A stretch of 64,000 nucleotides of DNA, taken from positions 7,316,001-7,380,000 of the forward strand of contig NZ_CP117522.1 in the NCBI RefSeq assembly GCF_031679605.1, in the 5' to 3' direction. This document shows positions 49,580 to 58,225 of the stretch, one piece after another. The stretch comes from Streptomyces luomodiensis (lineage in GTDB: Bacteria; Actinomycetota; Actinomycetes; Streptomycetales; Streptomycetaceae). How positions within the stretch are numbered: position 1 is the first letter of the stretch; the number at the start of each line of letters is the position of its first letter. The position numbers and the translations under genes are program-made. Under the pieces are notes generated by a model. That model made no database searches, was not told the origin of the DNA, and worked only from the letters and a program-made list of their open reading frames with translations.

Positions 49580-50518
49580 TTAGAAGTACCCCTCGCGCTT
49601 GCGGTCCTCCATCGCGGCCTCCGACAGCTTGTCGTCGGCGCGGGTCGCACCCCGCTCGGTCAGTCTGGAGGCGGCTATCTCATCGATGACCTGCTCGATG
49701 GTCACCGCGTCCGACTCGACGGCACCCGTGCAGGACATGTCGCCCACGGTGCGGTAGCGCACCATGCGCCGCTCCACGGTCTCGCCGTCCTTCGGGCCGC
49801 CCCACTCACCGGGCGCCAGCCACATGCCACCGCGCCGGAAGACCTCGCGCTCATGCGCGTAGTAGATCTCCGGGAGGTCGATCTTCTCCCGGGCGATGTA
49901 CTGCCACACGTCCAGCTCGGTCCAGTTCGACAGCGGGAAGACCCGTACGTGTTCGCCGGGGGAGTGGCGGCCGTTGTAGAGCTGCCACAGCTCGGGGCGC
50001 TGCCGGCGCGGGTCCCAGCCGCCGAACTCGTCCCGCAGCGAGAACACCCGCTCCTTGGCGCGGGCCTTCTCCTCGTCCCGGCGGCCACCGCCGAAGACCG
50101 CGTCGAAGCGGTTCTTCTCGATGGCGTCCAGCAGCGGCACGGTCTGGAGCGGGTTGCGGGTGCCGTCCGGGCGCTCCCGCAGCCGGCCGTCGTCGATGAA
50201 CTCCTGGACGGAGGCCACGTGCAGCCGCAGCCCGTGCCGGGCGACCGCGTTGTCCCGGTAGGCGATGACCTCGGGGAAGTTGTGTCCGGTGTCCACGTGC
50301 AGCAGCGAGAACGGCACCGCCGCCGGGGCGAACGCCTTGAGCGCGAGATGCAGCATGACGATGGAGTCCTTGCCGCCGGAGAACAGGATCACCGGCCGCT
50401 CGAACTCGCCCGCCACCTCACGGAAGATGTGCACCGCCTCGGACTCCAACGCGTCCAGGTGCGAGAGCGCGTACAGGCCCGCGCCCTCGTCCGCGTTGAT
50501 CGCCGTCACGGTCGTCAT
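49580..50518 (-). CDS. cysD: Sulfate adenylyltransferase subunit 2 (CysD)
   Basis: A 312-residue adenylyl-transferring subunit of the PP-loop family: FSGGKDSIVMLHLALKAF is the pyrophosphate loop, followed by HVDTGHNFPEVIAYRD and FGGGRRDEEKARAKERV. It makes APS from sulfate and ATP together with CysN. ATG 50518 has AAAGGGG 7-8 bases upstream. The frame is open 48 codons further upstream through an Arg/Cys-rich leader. The 124-bp spacer to cysC is the largest inside the reduction part of the operon. Confidence 0.96.
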   Translation of the reverse strand: MTTVTAINADEGAGLYALSHLDALESEAVHIFREVAGEFERPVILFSGGKDSIVMLHLALKAFAPAAVPFSLLHVDTGHNFPEVIAYRDNAVARHGLRLHVASVQEFIDDGRLRERPDGTRNPLQTVPLLDAIEKNRFDAVFGGGRRDEEKARAKERVFSLRDEFGGWDPRRQRPELWQLYNGRHSPGEHVRVFPLSNWTELDVWQYIAREKIDLPEIYYAHEREVFRRGGMWLAPGEWGGPKDGETVERRMVRYRTVGDMSCTGAVESDAVTIEQVIDEIAASRLTERGATRADDKLSEAAMEDRKREGYF

Positions 50519-50642
50519 GCCGCGCCCCTTTCGTTCGCTCGGCTGCGGTAGTGGCTTCCCGTTGCATCGGCGGCTCCGCCGTGGGCACCGCCGGACGCAG
50601 GGCGTCCGGGTGCGGGGAGCGTGGTGGCCGCGCGCGCGTGGC

Positions 50643-51191
50643 TCACAGCAGTCCCCTTTCACTCAACAGCAACCGCACCTCGGCCGCCGACTCCTGCACC
50701 CCGTTCTTGTGGGTTTCGATGCGCAGATCCGGGTCGGCAGGGGCCTCGTAGGGGTCGTCGACACCGGTCAGGCCCGAGATCTCGCCCGCGGCCTGCTTCG
50801 CGTACAGACCCTTCACATCCCGCTCCGAGCACACCTCGACCGGCGTGGCCACGTGCACCTCCAGATACGGAGTGCCCTCGCGCTGGTGGCGCTTGCGCAC
50901 CGCCTCGCGGCTGTCCGCGTACGGGGCGATGACTGGTACCAGCACCGTGACCCCGTGCGAGGCGAGCAGCTCGGCGACGAAGCCGATCCGCTGGACGTTG
51001 GTGTGCCGGTCCTCGCGGGAGAAGCCGAGCCCCGCGGAGAGGAACTCGCGGATCTCGTCCCCGTCGAGCACCTCCACCCGGTGGCCCTCGCCGCGCAGCC
51101 GCTCGGCCAGCGCATAGGCGATCGTGGTCTTTCCCGCGCTCGGCAGACCGGTCAGCCACACCGTGGCGCCGGTGGTCGTGGGGGCGCTCAT
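50643..51191 (-). CDS. cysC: Adenylylsulfate kinase (CysC)
   Basis: A 182-residue APS kinase. The P-loop is VWLTGLPSAGKTTIAYAL, then LDGDEIREFLSAGLGFSREDR, APYADSREAVRKRH and the EVHVATPVEVCSERDVKGLYAKQAAGEI lid region. It makes PAPS from APS. ATG 51191 is chosen because AGGAG lies 6-7 bases upstream. ATG 51215 would overlap the cysH stop. Its presence together with an Fe-S type CysH means that both APS and PAPS can be made here. Confidence 0.95.
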   Translation of the reverse strand: MSAPTTTGATVWLTGLPSAGKTTIAYALAERLRGEGHRVEVLDGDEIREFLSAGLGFSREDRHTNVQRIGFVAELLASHGVTVLVPVIAPYADSREAVRKRHQREGTPYLEVHVATPVEVCSERDVKGLYAKQAAGEISGLTGVDDPYEAPADPDLRIETHKNGVQESAAEVRLLLSERGLL

Positions 51192-51214
51192 CTCGTTCTC
51201 CTGGTCGACAGCCA

Positions 51215-51913
51215 TCAGCCGTGCAGCCCGCATTCGGTCTTGGTGCGTCCCGCCCAGCGGCCGGACCGGATGTCCTCGCCTTCCAGAACCCGGCGGGTGC
51301 AGGGGGCGCAGCCTATCGACGGATAGCCGTCCATCAGCAGGGGGTTGGTCAGCACACCGTGCTCGGCGATGTACGCGTCGACATCCGCCTGGGTCCAGCG
51401 GGCGATCGGCGAGATCTTCACCTTACGTCGCGCGGCGTCCCAGCCAACGACCGGGGTGTTGGCGCGCGTTGGGGATTCGTCCCGGCGCAGACCCGTCGCC
51501 CAGGCGTCGTACTCCCGCAGCCCCTCCTCGAGCGGCTGGACCTTGCGCAGGGCGCAGCACAGGTCGGGGTTGCGGTCGTGCAGCCTGGGGCCGTACTCGG
51601 CGTCCTGCTCGGCGACGGTCTGACGGGGTGTCAGCGTGATGACGTTGACGTCCATCACGGCTTCCACCGCGTCACGGGTGCCGATGGTCTCGGGGAAGTG
51701 GTAGCCGGTGTCGAGGAAAACCACGTCGACACCGGGGAAGGCGCGGGAGGCGAGATGCGCCACCACCGCGTCCTCCATCGAGGAGGTGACACAGAAACGC
51801 GATCCGAAGGTGTCCGCCGCCCAGCGCAGGATCTCCAGCGCGGGGGCGTCCTCGAGCTCGCGGCCCGCCTTCTCGGCGAGCTCCTCGAGATCGGTCTGCT
51901 CGAGCCGGGTCAT
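51215..51913 (-). CDS. cysH: Adenylyl-sulfate (APS/PAPS) reductase (CysH)
   Basis: A 232-residue reductase: VTSSMEDAVVAHL replaces the PP-loop, FLDTGYHFPETIG follows, and the C-terminal KTECGLHG carries the catalytic Cys. The paired Cys-Cys in LCCALRKVQPLEEGL and Cys-Ala-Pro-Cys in SIGCAPCTRRV are the four ligands of a [4Fe-4S] cluster, the mark of enzymes that prefer APS. The start overlaps the stop of the small zinc-ribbon gene by four bases (ATGA). It makes sulfite for the sulfite reductase. Confidence 0.95.
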   Translation of the reverse strand: MTRLEQTDLEELAEKAGRELEDAPALEILRWAADTFGSRFCVTSSMEDAVVAHLASRAFPGVDVVFLDTGYHFPETIGTRDAVEAVMDVNVITLTPRQTVAEQDAEYGPRLHDRNPDLCCALRKVQPLEEGLREYDAWATGLRRDESPTRANTPVVGWDAARRKVKISPIARWTQADVDAYIAEHGVLTNPLLMDGYPSIGCAPCTRRVLEGEDIRSGRWAGRTKTECGLHG

Positions 51914-52095
51914 ATCGTCGTGCCCCCTTCATCGACCGTGTCGGGCCGCAGACCCTTGGCCAGCAGCCCGAGGAACGACAGGCGGAACGCGCGGTTGCAG
52001 GACGCGCATTCCCATGCGCCATGGCCCTCCTCCGAGGGCCGCAGGTCCTCGTCACCGCAGTAAGGGCAGTAGAACGGCGCGGCACGCTCGCTCAT
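51910..52095 (-). CDS. Small zinc-ribbon protein of the sulfate operon (61 residues)
   Basis: A 61-residue protein starting MSERAAPFYCPYCGDEDLRP with two CxxC pairs (CPYC near 10-13 and CASC near 31-34), then FRLSFLGLLAKGL. It overlaps the sulfite reductase stop by four bases and the cysH start by four, so it is a fixed part of the operon. Similar small genes occur at this position in other Streptomyces, as I recall. It could bind zinc or Fe-S and assist a reductase. The function is not established. Confidence 0.85.
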   Translation of the reverse strand: MSERAAPFYCPYCGDEDLRPSEEGHGAWECASCNRAFRLSFLGLLAKGLRPDTVDEGGTTI

Positions 52096-53786
52096 GTGAG
52101 GGCCTCCTCGGAGGCCCGGCCGGCCCACGTGGCGAAGCGCTCGCCGTCCTCGCGCTCCTCCTGGAAGCGGCGCAGCAGCCGCTCCACGTAGTCGGGGAGC
52201 TCGGCGGCGGTGACCTTCAGCCCGCGCACCTTGCGGCCGAAGCCCGGCTCCAGGCCCAGGGCGCCGCCCAGGTGCACCTGGTAGCCCTCCACCTGCTCGC
52301 CGTTCGCGTCCATGACCAGCTGGCCCTTGAGGCCGATGTCCGCGACCTGGATGCGGGCACACGCGTTCGGGCAGCCATTGAGGTTGATGGTGATCGGCTC
52401 GTCGAACTCGGGCAGCCGGCGCTCCAGTTCGTCGATGAGCCAGGAGCCGCGCCCCTTGGTCTCGACGATCGCCAGCTTGCAGAACTCGATACCGGTGCAG
52501 GCCATCGTGCCGCGCCGGAACGGGGACGGCGTGACCTGGAGGTCCAGCGCCTCCAACCCGGCGACCAGCGACTCCACCTGCTCCTCGGCCACATCGAGCA
52601 CGATCATCTTCTGCTCGACGGTGGTGGTCAGCCGCCCGGAGCCATGTGCCTCGGCCAGGTCGGCGATCTTGGCGAGGGTCGCGCCGTCCACCCGGCCGAC
52701 GCGCGGCGCGAAGCCCACGTAGTAGCGGCCGTCCTGCTGGCGGTGGACGCCCATGTGGTCACGCCACCGCTGGGCCGGCTGCTCGGGCGCCGGACCGTCG
52801 ATCAGCGGGCGCTTCAGGTACTCGTCCTCCAGCACCTGGCGGAACTTCGCCGGGCCCCAGTCGGCGACCAGGAACTTCAGCCGGGCGCGGTTGCGCAGCC
52901 GCCGGTAGCCGTAGTCGCGGAAGATGGAGGCGACCCCGGCCCAGACGTCCGGGACCTCCTCCAGCGGGACCCAGGCTCCGAGCCGGACGCCGATCTTGGG
53001 GTTGGTGGACAGCCCGCCGCCGACCCACAGGTCGAAACCGGGACCGTGCTCGGGGTGGCGGACACCGACGAACGAGACGTCGTTGATCTCGTGCACCACG
53101 TCGAGCACCGGGGAACCGGAGATCGCGGTCTTGAACTTGCGCGGCAGGTTGGAGAACTCCTTGCTGCCGATGTAGCGGCGGTGGATCTCCTCGATCGCGG
53201 AGGTGCCGTCGATGATCTCGTCCTCGGCGATCCCGGCGACCGGCGAGCCGATGATCACGCGGGGGGTGTCACCGCACGCCTCCGTGGTGGACAGCCCGAC
53301 GGCCTCCAGACGCCGCCAGATCTCGGGCACGTCCTCGATCCGGATCCAGTGGTACTGGATGTTCTGCCGGTCGGTGATGTCCGCGGTGCCGCGTGCGAAC
53401 TCCTGCGAGATCTCCCCGATGACCCGCAGCTGCTCGGTGGTCAGCCGGCCGCCGTCCACCCGGACCCGCATCATGAAGTACTCGTCGTCCAGCTCCTCCG
53501 GCTCCAGGATCGCGGTCTTGCCGCCGTCGATCCCGGGCTTGCGCTGGGTGTAGAGGCCCCACCAGCGCATCCGGCCGCGCAGATCGGCGCCGTCGATGGA
53601 GTCGAAGCCGCGGTGGGCGTAGATCGTCTCAATGCGTGTCCGCACATTGAGACCGTCGTCGTCCTTCTTGGTCTGCTCGTTGCCGTTGAGGGGGGTGAAG
53701 TGCCCCGCGGCCCACTGGCCTTCGCCGCGGTGGCGTCCGGCCTTGCGGCGGGGCGTTGCGCTTGCGCGTTCCGGGGTGGCAGCCAT
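52092..53786 (-). CDS. cysI: Ferredoxin-type sulfite (nitrite/sulfite) reductase
   Basis: A 564-residue siroheme/[4Fe-4S] enzyme reducing sulfite to sulfide with six electrons. Two ferredoxin-like halves are visible (YTQRKPGIDGGKTAI, MRVRVDGGRLTTEQLRVIGE; later VGFAPRVGRVDG). Cluster ligands are Cys in ACTGIEFCKLAI and NLNGCPNACARIQVAD. It is the single-chain, ferredoxin-dependent type rather than the CysIJ flavoprotein complex. ATG 53786 is the first gene of the operon after a leader peptide. Its siroheme is supplied by the chelatase at the distal end. Confidence 0.95.
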   Translation of the reverse strand: MAATPERASATPRRKAGRHRGEGQWAAGHFTPLNGNEQTKKDDDGLNVRTRIETIYAHRGFDSIDGADLRGRMRWWGLYTQRKPGIDGGKTAILEPEELDDEYFMMRVRVDGGRLTTEQLRVIGEISQEFARGTADITDRQNIQYHWIRIEDVPEIWRRLEAVGLSTTEACGDTPRVIIGSPVAGIAEDEIIDGTSAIEEIHRRYIGSKEFSNLPRKFKTAISGSPVLDVVHEINDVSFVGVRHPEHGPGFDLWVGGGLSTNPKIGVRLGAWVPLEEVPDVWAGVASIFRDYGYRRLRNRARLKFLVADWGPAKFRQVLEDEYLKRPLIDGPAPEQPAQRWRDHMGVHRQQDGRYYVGFAPRVGRVDGATLAKIADLAEAHGSGRLTTTVEQKMIVLDVAEEQVESLVAGLEALDLQVTPSPFRRGTMACTGIEFCKLAIVETKGRGSWLIDELERRLPEFDEPITINLNGCPNACARIQVADIGLKGQLVMDANGEQVEGYQVHLGGALGLEPGFGRKVRGLKVTAAELPDYVERLLRRFQEEREDGERFATWAGRASEEALT

Positions 53787-54003
53787 GGCGGTGTGTGTCC
53801 TTCTGAGCGGCTCTGGTGCGGCGGATGGTACTCGCGCGCACCCTTTGACCTGCGCATACGCAGGCGGACAGGGGTGACGGCGATGACCGGTGCGAGGTGC
53901 GGCGGAAAGATGTGGAGGCGTGCGCGCTCGCCCACGTCGTCGGGGGCGGCGAAAGATGTGCGGTGGTGCTGACCGGGGTCTCGGGGCCCTGACGAGGTGC
54001 GGG

Positions 54004-54087
54004 TCAGCCCGCCGGACAGATCGCGCTGGACATGCGGCCGAGGTCGACGTGGCGTCGACTCACCAAGGCAATTCCAGCTCGAGACAT
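54004..54087 (-). CDS. Leader peptide of the sulfate assimilation operon
   Basis: A 27-residue frame ending SRRHVDLGRMSSAICPAG. The RRHVDL-x-R-x-SS core with a late Cys marks the short leader peptides found ahead of sulfur genes in Streptomyces. It may start at ATG 54087 or at GTG 54063 (VSRRHVDL). Neither has a strong ribosome site. The 217 bp between its stop and the sulfite reductase start could hold an attenuator. The AT-richer stretch 54110-54175 between this leader and the divergent acetyltransferase end is the likely promoter. Together these fill the 393-bp gap 53787-54179. Confidence 0.75.
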   Translation of the reverse strand: MSRAGIALVSRRHVDLGRMSSAICPAG

Positions 54088-54179
54088 GACGGAAGCGTCG
54101 CATGGTGGTCTCTGGCGAGTCCACCTTTATCCACTATGCGGACTAATATGTCTCAGCTAGTAAGACGTTGTGGTGTTGG

Positions 54180-54713
54180 TCACTCTTCGTCCGCCGTCTT
54201 GACGTCGAAGACGCGGAAACCCCGGCGGCGGTAGTTGTCCAGCGCGTACGGCCCGTCCTTGCTGCACGTGTGCACCCATACCCGCTTGGTCGGCACCCGG
54301 TCCGGCCACCGGTCGGCCATGTCCCAGGCGCGGGCGGTCCCCCAGCTCAGCAGATGCCCACCGATACCGCGGCCCCGGAAGGCCGGCACCAGCCCGAAGT
54401 AGGCGATCTCCACCACGCCCTCGTCCTGGCCCTCCAGCTCGATGTACCCGGCCGGGGTGCCGCGCTCGTACGCCACCCAGGTCTCCACACCGGGCCGGTG
54501 CAGATACCCCTCCCACGCCGCACGCGACCACACCAGCCGGTCGGTCCACGCCACGTCCGAGCCCACCGCCGTGTAGAGGAAGTGGCTGAACTCGGGGCTC
54601 GGCACCTCGGCCCGGACGATCCGCACCTCCGCCGCGGCGGGCGGCTCCTGCGCGGGGCTGAGATCCGAGGCGGCGGTCTGCTCCAGGTGCCAGGTGGTCA
54701 CGGTGATGCTCAT
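54180..54713 (-). CDS. GNAT-family N-acetyltransferase
   Basis: A 177-residue GNAT protein: SHFLYTAVGSDVAWTDRLVW, the acceptor strand PAGYIELEGQDEGVVEIAYFGLVP, the acetyl-CoA loop AFRGRGIGGHLLSWGTARAWD and the C-terminal RVWVHTCSKDGPYALDNYRRRGF. This is a complete domain, with substrate unknown. The start ATG 54713 is only 15 bp from the divergent HTH-fusion gene, too little for two ordinary promoters, so one transcript must begin inside the other gene or one start is downstream of that given here. Confidence 0.85.
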   Translation of the reverse strand: MSITVTTWHLEQTAASDLSPAQEPPAAAEVRIVRAEVPSPEFSHFLYTAVGSDVAWTDRLVWSRAAWEGYLHRPGVETWVAYERGTPAGYIELEGQDEGVVEIAYFGLVPAFRGRGIGGHLLSWGTARAWDMADRWPDRVPTKRVWVHTCSKDGPYALDNYRRRGFRVFDVKTADEE

Positions 54714-54728
54714 GGTGGACAGATAACC

Positions 54729-55949
54729 ATGGACGCCGTTGACTCGCCGTTGACGGGTATCGACGCGGGGGGTGTTGCGGACGTGGCGGACGTGGGGGAC
54801 GTGGCGAAGTTCGCGGAGCTGTTGCGCGAGCTCAAGGGGAGGACGGACCGCAGCTACGCGGCGCTGGCCGCCCGCAGCGGGGTGAGCGGCTCGGCCCTGC
54901 ACCGCTACTGCTCGGGGGCGAGCGTGCCCGGCGACTACGAGGTGATCGCGCGGTTCGGCAAGGTGTGCGGGGCCGGCCGCGAGGAACTGCTGGAGCTGCA
55001 CCGGCGCTGGGTCCTGGCCGACGCCGAGCGCAAACGGGCCGTCTCCCGCGCATCGACCGTCGTCTCCCGCGCCCCGGCCGCCGCCGTATCGGCCACCCCC
55101 GCCGTCTCACGGGCCGAGACGGACGGTGAGCCGGATACCGAGCCGGGGGTCGAGCCGGAGCCGGGGCCGGGCGGCGGGGCGGAACCGGAGCCGGTACCGG
55201 GGGCGGAGGCCGGGGCGGCCGCGCGGCCGCCGGCGCGGCGTCGGCCGCTGATCGCCGGGCTCCTCCTGACCGCGCTCACCGCCGCCGCGACGGCGGCCGT
55301 CCTGTTAGGGGACGCGCTGGGACTTGGGGGCGGCTCGGGCGGGTCCTCGGACGGCCGGCTGCTGCTGTCCTCCCGCTGTCCGGTCGTGGTGAGCATGGGG
55401 CAGTCGGACGCGTGTGTGCACGAGCTCCAGTCGCTGCTGGCCCGCGCCGGCGGCGAGCTCGACGTCGACGGGGCCTTCGGGCCGGTCACCCAGATGCGGG
55501 TCGTGGTGTTCCAGCTCCGCAGCGGGCTGACGCCGAACGGATCGGTGGACGAGCGGACGAAACGGGCGCTCTACGAGACCGAGGGCAAGCCGCTCGACAC
55601 CTGGACGCCCGAGCGGGTCGCCCGGCGCATCCGCGAGGTCTTCACCGAGGACCCCGAACGCGCGGTCGGCATCGCCGACTGCGCCTCGTACCTCGACCCC
55701 CTCTACACCCTGCCCAACACCAACGCCACCCGGAACTGGGGCGTCTTCCAGCTGTACGACGGCACGCTGCGCACGCTCGACGGCACCCGTGAGCAGGCGC
55801 TGGACCCGGACTGGAACATCCGGGCGGCCCATCGGCTGTGGGCGCGAACCCATGACTTCAGCGCCTGGAAGTCCTGCGACCGCGCCTATCGCGCCGGAAC
55901 GAAGGGGGCCGAGGGGACCAAGGGGGCCGAGGGGGCTAAGAGGCGCTGA
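54729..55949 (+). CDS. HTH / membrane / peptidoglycan-binding / lysozyme-like fusion protein
   Basis: A 406-residue predicted one-pass membrane protein. An XRE-type helix-turn-helix (about 25-75, SYAALAARSGVSGSALHRYCSG) faces the cytoplasm. An acidic Pro/Glu-rich linker (130-165) and a TM helix (174-194) follow. Outside are a PG_binding_1 domain (225-283, VHELQSLLARAGGELDVDGAFG) and a lysozyme-like domain (about 292-388). That domain has ADCASYLDP where active relatives have Cys-Glu-Ser, so the catalytic Glu appears missing, but the NATRNWGVFQLYDG helix is kept. The tail repeats TKGAEG. It may link cell-wall state to gene expression. Confidence 0.75.
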   Translation: MDAVDSPLTGIDAGGVADVADVGDVAKFAELLRELKGRTDRSYAALAARSGVSGSALHRYCSGASVPGDYEVIARFGKVCGAGREELLELHRRWVLADAERKRAVSRASTVVSRAPAAAVSATPAVSRAETDGEPDTEPGVEPEPGPGGGAEPEPVPGAEAGAAARPPARRRPLIAGLLLTALTAAATAAVLLGDALGLGGGSGGSSDGRLLLSSRCPVVVSMGQSDACVHELQSLLARAGGELDVDGAFGPVTQMRVVVFQLRSGLTPNGSVDERTKRALYETEGKPLDTWTPERVARRIREVFTEDPERAVGIADCASYLDPLYTLPNTNATRNWGVFQLYDGTLRTLDGTREQALDPDWNIRAAHRLWARTHDFSAWKSCDRAYRAGTKGAEGTKGAEGAKRR

Positions 55950-56141
55950 TCGTGGCTCGTCACGCTGCCGCCATCCCACCCGGCATCCCAGCGCCCGCCG
56001 TCCCCGCAGGTCGGGGGCGTGTTCCAATCCCGCTGTCCCCATTTCCCCGATGGACGGTCCACTCGACCTGAAGGGCTGGGATCGTGTTGCCGCCGTCCTC
56101 GACGGCCCACGGAACGGCAGACGGAGGAGACGAACACGACC

Positions 56142-56696
56142 ATGGCTGTGACCAGCACCCGGACCAGACTCGGCGCGCTGCTCGGCGGCGCGGTCCTCGC
56201 GACCACCGGCGTTTTCACCGCCCACGGCGCGGTGGCCGCACCCAGCGTCCCCACGGCCGCCGACGCCCCTTCCGCCGTCGCGGTGACCAAGCTCAGCCAC
56301 TCCGACGCGGCGAACCGGCTGCGCGCCGCCGGGATCTCCTGGACCTCCAGTGGGGGCTGCTCGGACCGCAACACCCCCACGTGCACCTCGTTCGAGCAGA
56401 TCAACCTGACCACCGTGCAGGGTGCCATCACCCTGAAGCAGGCCAGCGGCTGCGCGCTCACCATCACCGGCGGCACGGAGACCGGGCACGCCTCCGGTAC
56501 GTACAGCCACTGGAACGGCTACAAGCTCGACTTCAGCCCCACCAGTTGCCTCAGCAACTACATCACCGGCACCTTCAGCAACATCGGCCCGCGCCCCGGT
56601 GACGGCGCCCAGCAGTACAAGTCCGGCTCGGGCAACATCTACGCGCGCGAGAGCAACCACTGGGACGTGACCTACTACAACTGCGGAGGCTGCTGA
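56142..56696 (+). CDS. Small secreted M15-like metallopeptidase-fold protein
   Basis: A 184-residue exported protein (signal 1 to about 32, GAVAAPS). The mature part has SHWNGYKLDF, matching the His-xx-Gly-xxx-Asp zinc motif of M15/VanY-type peptidases, and ESNHWDVTYYNCGGC, matching their Glu-xx-His-Trp element. Several Cys pairs suggest disulfides. It may cleave peptide cross-links in cell walls. Without a database search this is a motif-level assignment. GGAGGAG lies about 12 bases before the ATG. The 192 bp upstream (55950-56141) shows no gene. Confidence 0.55.
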   Translation: MAVTSTRTRLGALLGGAVLATTGVFTAHGAVAAPSVPTAADAPSAVAVTKLSHSDAANRLRAAGISWTSSGGCSDRNTPTCTSFEQINLTTVQGAITLKQASGCALTITGGTETGHASGTYSHWNGYKLDFSPTSCLSNYITGTFSNIGPRPGDGAQQYKSGSGNIYARESNHWDVTYYNCGGC

Positions 56697-56884
56697 CCTC
56701 CGGCCGGCGCACCGCTGCAACGCGGCGCAACCTTTGCGCATGGCGGTATCCGGCTCGGACAGTGGGCCCGGCGGGCGGAGGGTGGTGCCGAGTCGGCGCG
56801 GCATCCCCTCCGCCGACGCCTTTTGCGGCGGTTCGGCCTGGTCACCGGGTGAGCGAGGGGGAGAACCCCCGATACGGTGAGAAG

Positions 56885-58225
56885 GTGCAGCCAGCAGATG
56901 AAACACCGAAGCCGCCCGGCCGGCTCCGCAAGGCCCGCGCCCTGTACCGCAACGTGTCCAAGCGCAGGATGGCCTGGCTGCTGCTGAAGGACACCGTCAA
57001 CTCCTGTATGGAGTACCGGGTCACCGGGCTCGCCGCCGAGGCGGCCTTCTTCACCCTGCTGTCGCTGCCGCCACTGCTGCTCGCCCTGATCGGACTGCTC
57101 GGCTACTTCGACGCGTGGACGAGCACCGACACGGTGGCCACCATCCGGCAGAACATCCTCGACGCCTCCGCGACCGTGCTGTCCGACCGGGGCGTGCGGG
57201 AGATCGCCCGGCCGCTGCTGGACGATGTCATCGAGGGCGGCCGCCCCGATGTCATCTCGCTCGGCTTCGCCATCGCCCTGTGGTCCGGTTCGCGCGCGGT
57301 GAACGTGTTCGTGGACACCATCACCATCATGTACGGACTGGAGGGGCGGCGCGGGATCGTCAGGACCCGGCTGCTGTCGTTCCTGCTCTATCTGGTGGCG
57401 CTCGTGGCCGGGGCGGTGGCGCTGCCGCTGATGGTCATAGGGCCGGAGGCGGTGGTGAACCTGCTGCCGTCCAGCGGCGATCTCGTACCGGCCCTGTACT
57501 GGCCGGTGGTGCTGGTGTTGTCCGTCGCCTTCCTCACCACGCTCTACCACGTGTCCGTGCCGGTGCGCTCGCCGTGGCGCGAGGACATCCCCGGGGCACT
57601 GGTGGCCCTCGCGATGTGGGTGCTGGGCAGTTTCCTGCTGCGGATCTACCTGATCCATACGGTCGAGGGCCCGACGATCTACGGCTCGCTGGCCGCACCC
57701 GTCGCGGTGCTGCTGTGGATCGGGGTGTCCGCCTTCGCGGTGCTGGTCGGGGCGGCGGTCAACGCCGCGATCGACCGGGTCTGGCCGTCGGTGGCCACGG
57801 CCGCCGGGCGCGCGGAGGCCGTCGCCCGCGCCCGGGAGGAGGGGGCCCGGCTGCGGGCGAGGGATCAGCGCACGGCGGACGACGGCGCGGCGGAGATCAC
57901 CCCGCCGTCGGAGTTCCCCGAGCGCTGGGCCCAGTTCCTGCCGCACGCGGACGTACGCTCCCGGCTGCACACCAAGCGCGAGACGGGGGAGAAGTCCACC
58001 GAGGCGTCCACCGGGGCGTCCGCCGGTAAGCCCTCGGGTAAGGCGTCCGGGCCGTCCGGGGAGCCCCGGACACCCCGGCAGGCACCGAGGCGCCCGGAGG
58101 TGCGGTCCGCGGCGGACGGCGCGGACGACACTCCCGCCACGGACACCCGCGCCACGGACACCCGCCGCACGGACCCCCGCGCCGCGGGCGGCACCGTGGC
58201 GGATGACGACCACTCGGTGCGCTGA
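56885..58225 (+). CDS. YihY/BrkB-family membrane protein
   Basis: A 446-residue protein with the six-TM YihY domain: DTVNSCMEYRVTGLAAEAAFFTLLSLPPLLLALIGLLGY, then IALWSGSRAVNVFVDTITIMYGL, LVALVAGAVALPLMVIG, PVVLVLSVAFLTTLYHV, DIPGALVALAMWVLGSFLL and AVLLWIGVSAFAVLVGAAVNA. The last ~130 residues are a hydrophilic Ser/Thr/Arg/Pro tail, ending with Thr/Asp/Arg repeats (TDTRATDTRRTD). The cellular role of the family is unclear, despite older RNase BN labels. GTG 56885 is used. GTG 56849 is an in-frame alternative with no better ribosome site. Confidence 0.85.
   Translation: MQPADETPKPPGRLRKARALYRNVSKRRMAWLLLKDTVNSCMEYRVTGLAAEAAFFTLLSLPPLLLALIGLLGYFDAWTSTDTVATIRQNILDASATVLSDRGVREIARPLLDDVIEGGRPDVISLGFAIALWSGSRAVNVFVDTITIMYGLEGRRGIVRTRLLSFLLYLVALVAGAVALPLMVIGPEAVVNLLPSSGDLVPALYWPVVLVLSVAFLTTLYHVSVPVRSPWREDIPGALVALAMWVLGSFLLRIYLIHTVEGPTIYGSLAAPVAVLLWIGVSAFAVLVGAAVNAAIDRVWPSVATAAGRAEAVARAREEGARLRARDQRTADDGAAEITPPSEFPERWAQFLPHADVRSRLHTKRETGEKSTEASTGASAGKPSGKASGPSGEPRTPRQAPRRPEVRSAADGADDTPATDTRATDTRRTDPRAAGGTVADDDHSVR

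Noticed and set aside
50519..50662. Cys-rich in-frame extension upstream of cysD (five Cys codons in 48) as a cysteine sensor
   Set aside because: It continues into cysD without a stop, has no clear ribosome site, and Arg/Pro/Cys-rich reading is expected in G/C-rich spacer DNA.
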